A DNA stretch of 64,000 nucleotides from positions 16,319,001 to 16,383,000 of the forward strand of contig OX621265.1 in assembly GCA_951640165.1 (NCBI GenBank). Reading direction: 5' to 3'. Shown here one piece after another: positions 41,865 through 64,000 of the stretch (positions are counted from its first letter, which is position 1; each line of letters opens with the position of its first letter). The notes beneath the pieces were generated by a model, which ran no database searches, was not told the origin of the DNA, and worked only from the letters and a program-made list of their open reading frames with translations. The DNA is from Pseudoips prasinana. Taxonomy: Eukaryota > Arthropoda > Insecta > Lepidoptera > Nolidae. The position numbers and the translations under genes are program-made.

Positions 41865-44754
41865 TAATATCAATAAATTAAGTATATATTATCAAAACGT
41901 TCGCGGGCTCCGAACTAAAACTGAAGATTTTTACCGTCAGTTATGCCTTAGCTCGTTTGACGTAATTATATTAACTGAAGCATGGTTAGTCGATCGTATT
42001 TCTGATTGTGAATTATTCGGCGACCAATATATCGTATGGCGTAGGGACCGTGATTATCAATTAACGGGTCAAACTCGCGGTGGTGGCGTATTAATTGCTG
42101 TACGGAAAGCCTTAAGTGCTATTCCACAACCATGTTTTCATTAATCGGCCGAGGACCTTTGGGTAACCGTTAACCTGCGCCAGCCAATAACTAGAAACTT
42201 CCTAAAACTAAACATATGTGTTATTTATCTGTGTAAACAAAATCGAGGTAACTCGTTTTCTACACAATTATCCAAATTTCTTTATAAATTAAGTGCACAG
42301 GTGCTAAATAATCCAACTGATAAATTCTTAGTTGTCGGCGATTTCAACATGAGCGGGATAGCTTGGCAGTCATCACATGACTCATTTTTACCTACCAACG
42401 TTACCTCTAGCGATGAGTATTTATTGACTGATGAATTGCATCTTAGGATTAAACCAATATAACGGAATTACTAATAAATATGGTAAATTGTTGGACTTGG
42501 TTTTATGCAATGATGCAGTAATTGTCCGGGAATGCTTAGGGCCATTATCACCGATTGATAATTATCACCCGGCTCTTAATATCGTTGCTAATTTTGCGGA
42601 TTATACGAATTTGCCATCAGCACCATATACGCAGTTTATTTTTGAAAAAGGCGACTTCTTATCCATTAACAATGAGATAAAGGCTATTGACTGGATGACG
42701 GAATTTAATTCTAATTCGTTGAGCGATTCCATGGACTATTTTTACAACACTTTATCTGCAATTCAGAACAAGTTTATACCCTCTAGACAGGTCCGACTAA
42801 ATTCTTACCCAGTCTGGTACTCCTCATCACTGAGAAGATTAATCAAAGAAAAGTTCCATCGAAAATTTAAAATATATGGCAATTTATCAGATGAATCTAC
42901 TTTTAAACATTTACGTTACAGGGTCAATACAATGGAGATTGAATGCTATAACACCTACTTAACGAATACCGAAGCAGCTATTGAAAAGAATCCAAAGTCC
43001 TTTTGGAGTTTTGTCAAACATCGTTCCAAATCAAATGCTATTCGTAGCTATCTTAAAAATGGTCATAATACGATATCTACGGCTGAATCAATCTGTAACG
43101 CTTTTTCTTGTCATTTTCTTTCGAGCTTTCTGGACCCTGTAAATGTTTCATCCTCCGATAACCAGGCGCCTCAGAGCTCAGAATTACATTCTTTATTTGA
43201 TATTCACTCAATTCAGATCAATATTGAAACAATAGAAAAACTACTTTCTGAGCTAGACCCCTACAAATCAGCTGGACCTGATCAGTTGTCACCAAAACTA
43301 CTCATTGGGTGTGCTAAGACTATTGCCCTACCAATCTCTCTATTGTTTCGTAAGTCTCTCTCCTGTTGCATAGTTCTCCAAATCTGGAAATCTGCTTTTA
43401 TAACCCCTGTTCATAAAAAGAGACCAAAAACAGAAATTGCTAACTACCGACCAATATCTAAACTCTGTATATTAGCCAAAGTTTTTGAGAGAGTGATATA
43501 CAATCAAGTTTATGCGGCTCTTAAAAATTCTTTTAGCCCCTTTCAGCACGGTTTCTTAAAAGGCCGGTCAACCGTCACAAATCTCACTCTTTTAAATGAC
43601 TTTTTAACTAGAAGCATGGATAATGGGGCCCAAGTTGACGTAATTTATACTGATTATTCCAAATGTTTTGATCGGATTGACCACAGCATTCTAAAATCAA
43701 AGCTTTTGCGGTCAGGTATCAGCGGTGACTTATTGAGATGGTTTTCTTCGTATTTAGAAAACAGGTCACAAGCAGTTGTAATAAACAATTATGTTTCTAG
43801 CTGGGTTCCAGTTCCCAGTGGGGTACCTCAAGGATCCTTGTTGGGTCCGTTGCTATTTATCATCTATGTGAGTCCATTTTCAAAACTTCTCATCTCCTTG
43901 GTTTTGCTGACGACATGAAAATATATTCTTCTATTGCGTGTGTTGGAGATATGGATGCTCTTCAATCAGATCTGTCGCGTCTGGATGAATACTGCGTACT
44001 TAATAAACTAGATCTTAATCCCCTTAAATGCGCTGTAGTCTCATACAGTCGCAAACGCTTCACACTTCCGACATCCTATAAGCTTAAAGGCCAGTTGATT
44101 CCAAGACGCGATGTTGTGAGAGATCTGGGTGTCTATCATGATTCCAAACTTCTATTTGATGTTCACATAGATGAGATAGTTGCTAAGGCATCCAAGGCGC
44201 TAGGTTTTATTATGAGGGTATCGAAGGGCTTTAAAAAAGCTAAAACCTTAAAAATACTTTTCTGCACATATGTAAGAAGTCACCTTGAATATGGTTCACA
44301 AGTCTGGAACCCATGCTATAACAAATACATTGACCGTGTCGAACAAATTCAAAAACGCTTTGTAAAATTTTTATGCTATCGATTACACATACCTTACCAT
44401 TCGGAAAATTATTTTGATATTTGTAAAAAGTTTCACTTACTACCACTCGCAAATCGTCGCCAATTGGCAGACTGTACATTTTTATTAAAGATAATCTCAA
44501 ACGAAATCGATTGCCCAGATCTTTTAGAAAAACTTCACTTCAATGTTCCCTATAGGTATATATCTATATACATTCGTTATAATCCACCTCTCTCAATATC
44601 TCTTTCTTACTCGAATTACAGGCAAAATTCATATCTTATACGAGCAAGCAAGGATCTTAACAAACTATGCAAAGATTTATCATTTGACCCATTCATCACA
44701 AAAAGCAGTACGGCAAGGAATATTTTTAATTTAAATCATTTTTCTGTAATTTAA
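41854..44754 (+). pseudogene. LINE D ORF2 (endonuclease-RT), broken
   Basis: Endonuclease: LSIYYQNVRGLRTK, VIILTEAWLVD, RGGGVLIAVRK, a TAA at 42142, SAEDLWVTVN, FLVVGDFNMSG, then a frameshift near 42440, then KLLDLVLCND. RT: SAGPDQLSPKLL, FITPVHKKRPKTEIANYRPI, FQHGFLKGRSTVTN, YTDYSKCFDRIDHSIL (motif A), VPSGVPQGSLLGPLLF (motif B). A small deletion near 43868-43870 (where IYVND is expected) shifts the frame so that GFADD (43900-43915) lies in a second ORF running to 44754 (thumb RDLGVYHDSKLLFDVHI). One stop and two indels inactivate an otherwise complete ORF2. Confidence 0.92.
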
Positions 44755-44944
44755 TATTTAAATTTTGTAATATATTATTTAGTTAGTTGTAATTCTTTAG
44801 TTATGTATTGATTATCACCTAGGCACTGATATGTCTGTTGCAATTCGTGAAAACCTGTTATTGGCTCACTGTTGCTTAGTTTATATTTAATTGTATGTTT
44901 AATAGCTGTTGGTTTTCCTATCTAAATAAATAAATAAAATAAAT

Positions 44945-45530
44945 AAATATCGTAACTAGGGTCAGGAGTGAGATCCTCCAACCGTTATCTATAGCCATAA
45001 AATAAAGCCATATACAATACCACTGCCCTGAAATAGCTGACGAAGTCGCGGTGGTAGACGGTTTATAATGTAGTATGTTATAAACAGCCACAATTGTTAT
45101 GTTCAATGTACATTGTTTAAAAAGGCCTCATTAGCCTATGTGAACTAAATGCATATTTATTGTTTTAAGTACACTAGTATTATATATTTTCGTACTACAA
45201 CTGTATACAAATATGTTATATAATACACAATAAAGACGTTTTAAAACAAAACAAATCTTACGGGCCCAAAATAGTTCATAGCGGTCAGTTTTGATGGACA
45301 ATTGCCGTCTGTGCGAGATATTTTATTGTGCACAAGTGTGCGCAAACAAAGGGCAACTTTCTATTCCATCATTCTCATGATCCAATTGGAAACCTAAAGA
45401 AACGACTTGAAAGAGGTCAGGTGCAGGACCGATGGCTTTACGTGCTTTCAGAAGGACGGGAGTGTCATACCGCCAACTCCCAAAATTCGGACTGATACAG
45501 AGAAATTTTCTTTACAGCAAAATATCACAA
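44945..45530. other. Unassigned stretch
   Basis: No gene or familiar repeat. Confidence 0.4.
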
Positions 45531-45534
45531 TGAC

Positions 45535-45625
45535 TTTTTGGCCCCATCCAGGATCTGAACCCGAGGCCTCGTTATCTACGGTTGAACCCGCAACACTTAG
45601 ACCAACGGGGCGAGAACAATAAACA
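45535..45625 (-). mobile_element. tRNA-like SINE head
   Basis: Reverse complement carries GTTGGTCTAAGTG (A-box-like) and GGGTTCAGATCC (B-box-like). It looks like the head of a SINE rather than a foldable tRNA. Confidence 0.5.
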
Positions 45626-45952
45626 AAATACATAAATATAAACATTTTAAATTACATTTAGACACGCGGCATCGTGTCAAGCCAAGTTCAAGCAAAGGAA
45701 CTGGCTAGCCAGCGCCAATCTCCTTTTTCACATTTTTGATGTGAAACATCTATAGCCGCACGTAAAACAGATTTCTGGCGTGGCGACGCATGCCGTGACG
45801 CATGCGCAATCGTCTTTTTATTTTATCATTATGACATATTTAGTTCCTATCACAATATGTTCTTTTCTGCATATTACTTTCACAAAATAATGTCGATGTT
45901 TCACATCTGCCTGGCGTCCCGTGACGGCTCACATTTTTTATTTTTGGTGGAT

Positions 45953-46125
45953 CATCATCATTATATCAGCCGAAAAACGTCCATTGCTGAACAAAAGCCT
46001 CCCCCCAAAGATCTCCACAATCGCCGGTCTTACGCTATCCGCATTTAGCGGTTTCCAGCGACACACACAAGATCATCGATCCATCTTGTAGGGGGCCTGC
46101 CCTCGCTGCGTCTTCCAAATTACAT
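45953..46125 (-). mobile_element. RTE-type 3' tail fragment
   Basis: ATCATCATCATTATATCAGC, ACGTCCATTGCTGAACAAAA, GCCTCCCCCC and GGGGGCCTGCCCTCGCTGCG are the complement of the RTE C-terminus seen at 6370-6540. Confidence 0.82.
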
Positions 46126-46292
46126 ACATAGATATAATATACCGTGTGTGAAATTTGGATGTAAAGATATACAAAGCTTACAAAGCATACCTGACGAAAA
46201 CTTTAACTGACAGGCTACTGTTAAATATTATCTTTTCAGAAATTGTTATTGCCATACAAATAGAAAAAGCAATAATATACGATAACATTTAT

Positions 46293-46560
46293 TAGACAGG
46301 CCAGTTGGCGTAGATGGAAAATGCCTGCTTTTCACGCCGGAGGTCGTGGATTCGATTGCCACCCGGGACAAATATTTGTGTGCATGAACATGTCTGTTTG
46401 TCCTGAGTCTGGGTGTAATTATCTATATAAGTACCTATGTATTAACAAAAGAAAAGTAGTATGTGTAGTATATCAGTTATCTGGTTTCCATAGTACAAGC
46501 TCTGCTTAGTTTGGGATCATATGGCCGTGTGTCAATAATGTCCCAGGATATTATTTATTT
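46293..46560 (+). mobile_element. SINE, second family
   Basis: The head GGCCAGTTGGCGTAGATGG (A-box-like) and GTGGATTCGATTGCC (degenerate B box) is followed by CATGTCTGTTTGTCCTGAGT and AGCTCTGCTTAGTTTGGGAT, ending AATGTCCCAGGATATT. It shares the tail design of the 17863 family. A truncated sibling is at 47143. It lies just upstream of the FAR start. Confidence 0.82.
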
Positions 46561-46767
46561 GTCGAAAACATCTGTCGAATACATACATAATTTGAATCAA
46601 CATGCTTCACCGTGAACGGTAAACAAATAACTATAAGAAAATCGGTACAGTAGTGAATTACACAATTTAAGATATTATTATGATTCTTAGATAAATTATA
46701 TTATGAAATTAAGATAATTCTTCATTCAGTAATTTTCAAAACTTATTTTCAGTTAGTGAATTTAAAA

Positions 46768-61835
<15,068 letters not shown>

Positions 61836-62033
61836 GTAAGTTTTAATACAGTTTCTTTATGCGTTTACGTGCTACGTCCGATTCCAATTTAAGAAATTCT
61901 CTACCAATTTCCACTAGTCTGTAAGCATCGAATTCTGTAATAAACTTATATTTATATCGTCCCCGTAGTTGGAAACTAAATAACTCTGATTTTGTAGTTC
62001 TGAGATAAACGCGATTTAGTGTTTTTTTTTAGT

Positions 62034-64000
62034 AGTGTAATACAGCGAGAACAAGAGGAAAGAAAGGCATTCTGGGAGACCCTGAGAGATGTGTTGCGGT
62101 TAAGTCGGTATAATGAAAGAGTAATAATGTTAGGTGATTTTAATGGATGGGTTGGGGTAAAACGTGATGGTTTTGAAAGAGTACTAGGTCAATTCGGTGA
62201 CGAGAGTGAGAATGAGAATGGGTACAGTCTGCTTGAGATATGTTTGGAATGGGGTCTTTGTGTTACAAATACTATGTTTGAACATAAAAGAATCCATACG
62301 TTTACACGAGAGAGGAAAAATGTGAGAAAGAGTACGATTGACTTCGTGATTGTAGATGAAAGACTGAGAAAGAATGTTCTAGACACAAGAGTCTATCGTG
62401 GGACCGCAATCCATACAGACCAATTTCTGGTAATGAGCCGAATAAGTGGTCTATTCAAAGGATGGCGCCACCGAATCCCAGAGACTAAAAGTGTACTAGA
62501 GAGAATAAAAGTAGAGGAACTACAAGAGGAAGAAGTGGCAGATGAGTACAAAAGTAAGTTGGTTGAGAAGTTTGAGGGATCTGAAGACATAAGAGAAGTA
62601 GAAGACCTATGCAAGGTAGTCAAAGAAGGTGTGGTGAGTGTAGCTGGTGAAGTATGTGGTGTAATAAAGAGAAGAAGAGGAAGAAAGATGAAGAATATTT
62701 GGTGGGATAAAAGTGTACAAAAAGTTGTGTGTGAACAGAAGAAAGCGTGGTTAGACTGGCTAGCCACCAGAGCAAACGAACGAATGCATAAGGCGACGAA
62801 TGAGGATATAGAAAGGGCCTGGAATGATTATAGGAAAAAAAGGAATTGTAAAGGATGTGGTGAACGTAAAGAAAAATGAACAAAAGGATAATTTTGATAG
62901 AAGGTTGTCTAAGGATTTTCAGACGAACATTAAGTTTTTCTGGAAATCCGTTAGATCAGTAAGAGGCATAACTCAAACCTCAGAACTGAAATCCACTAGT
63001 TCACTAAGTATAGACAAGAACAAATGTAAAGATGAAATTAGTATGGATGAGATTGTGAAAGCTATTAAGGGTATGAAATCAGGTAAGTCACCAGGGTATG
63101 ACAGGATAACTTCCGAGATGCTGAAGGCTGGACATGGCGTCATAGCGAGTCAGCTGTGCAGCCTTTTCAATTTATGCTATACCACCGGCCAAATGCCTAG
63201 TGATTCGTGCAAGGCTGTGATCGTAAATCTTTACAAAGGGAAAGGCTCACGGCAAGACTGTAAAAACCATAGGGGCATTAGTCTACTCAGCGTCGTTGGT
63301 AAGTTGTATGCAAAAGTATTGGTTGAAAGAGTTGTGAAAAAAACAGGTTTTCGGAAAGGAATGGGATGCACGGATCAAGTCTTTTCTCTGCGAAGCATAG
63401 TAGAGAAGTTTTTGGGCAAAAACCAAAAGGTCTACTGTGCCTTCGTAGACTTAGAAAAGGCCTACGATAGAGTGTTGAGGAGTGAACTATGGTCGGTACT
63501 GTCCATGTATGGGTTGAACGACAACCTTGTTCAAGCACTGAAATCTCTTTATAGGGAGTCCAGAGCTTGCGTGAGGATTAACGGGTCAGACACCGAGTGG
63601 TTTAGCATCCAAAAGGGTGTTAGACAGGGATGTGTAGCGTCACCGTGGTTGTTTAACCTATTCATGGATAGCTGTTTAAAAGATTTGAAAGAAAGTGAAT
63701 GCGGTGTAAGGATGAATGAGTTACTCATCATATGTCTGCTTTACGCTGATGATCAAGTTTTACTTGCATCATCGGCGGACGAGTTGCAGGTGATGGTAAC
63801 AAATATGTATGAATCTTTTGAAAGGGAAGGGATGAAAATGAATGTAGGTAAGACGAAAGTAATGGTATTTGAGAGGGATGAATACACGACAGCGTGTGAT
63901 ATTGTGATTGGAGGAGAGAAAGTCGAACAGGTGAATGAGTTTGTATATTTGGGAACTTTGTTTACGAGAGATGGGAAATATGAAAAAGATATTGTTAGAA
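62034..64000 (+). pseudogene. RTE-type LINE (endonuclease-RT) in FAR intron 8, runs off window
   Basis: Endonuclease part, open to 62879: VIMLGDFNGWVGVKRDGFER, NGYSLLEICLEWGLCVTNTM, IHTFTRE, STIDFVIVDERLRKNVLDTR. A frame change in the A-run near 62835-62845 leads into an RT frame that stays open to the window end: GMKSGKSPGYDRITSEMLKA, VIVNLYKGKGSRQDCKNHRG, GFRKGMGCTDQVFSLR, FVDLEKAYDRVLRSEL (motif A), KGVRQGCVASPWLFNLFMD (motif B), LYADDQVLLASS (YADD), NEFVYLGTLFTRDGKYE. About 30 bases seem missing near 63340 between KVLVERVVKKT and GFRKG. The start is 5'-truncated. One indel aside, it is well preserved. Confidence 0.9.

Larger units (their letters stand above)
40365..44940 (+). mobile_element. 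LINE D, near full-length two-ORF element
   Basis: A 5' leader from about 40365 (ATCACTCCGTCGTGCGCACT), ORF1, inter-ORF frame, ORF2 and a 3' untranslated region ending TAAATAAATAAATAAAATAA. The 5' boundary is estimated. Internal damage is limited to ORF2. LINE E (49894-55118) is a decayed relative. Confidence 0.88.

Noticed and set aside
45407..45622. 71-codon plus-strand ORF as a gene
   Set aside because: It covers the complement of a tRNA-like SINE head and has no recognisable domain.
46756..46767. FAR start at GTG 46756
   Set aside because: GTG is not a normal start in animals. ATG 46768 follows a good acceptor site and begins the typical FAR N-terminus.

Overview
The window looks like a piece of a moth or butterfly (Lepidoptera) nuclear genome. 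It is AT-rich and intron-containing, and it is packed with transposons typical of that order: LEP1-like non-autonomous Helitrons ending in a hairpin plus CTAG, tRNA-derived SINEs, RTE 3' tails ending in ATCATCATC runs, and many jockey-type LINEs. Only one convincing host gene is present: the 5' two thirds of a fatty acyl-CoA reductase (FAR) on the + strand (46768 to 61835, eight coding exons, continuing beyond the window). Its reading phase is continuous across all seven introns, and the NAD(P)H-binding TGGSGFIG motif and the YAFTK catalytic motif are both visible.

Layout. 1-8600: a 140-bp minisatellite, a decayed RNase-H-bearing LINE, an unassigned small minus-strand ORF with a TATA box, a few orphan exon-like pieces, an RTE remnant and a block of long tandem repeats. 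9280-20080: overlapping remains of at least six LINEs, one clean LINE-into-LINE insertion, a pair of inverted SINEs enclosing a piggyBac-like C-terminus, and a GC-rich MITE. 21040-34905: a nested stack. An old LINE (A) was split by a 5'-truncated LINE (B, 21166-25460) and again by a gypsy-type LTR retrotransposon (25898-34501, minus strand, 4-bp target duplication). The 3' LTR of that element was in turn split by LINE C (about 26702-28654), which carries a fold-back at its 5' end. 34906-46700: mostly repeats, with two Helitron/MITE insertions and an almost full-length two-ORF LINE (D, about 40365-44940).

46768-64000: the FAR gene. Its introns hold a degraded relative of LINE D (E, 49894-55118) broken by two DNA transposons, a perfect 71-bp palindrome, palindromic MITEs, another fold-back LINE (F), a 110-bp minisatellite, RTE tails and, in the last intron, an RTE-type LINE whose endonuclease-RT region runs off the window end.

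No cellular system beyond FAR was recognised. The most interesting structure is a third open frame between ORF1 and ORF2 in LINEs B and D that ends with exactly the same 11-nt overlap of the ORF2 start codon; the decayed copy E keeps the same stop position. The window is also rich in near-perfect short-spacer inverted repeats. All assignments come from reading the sequence; no database search was done.
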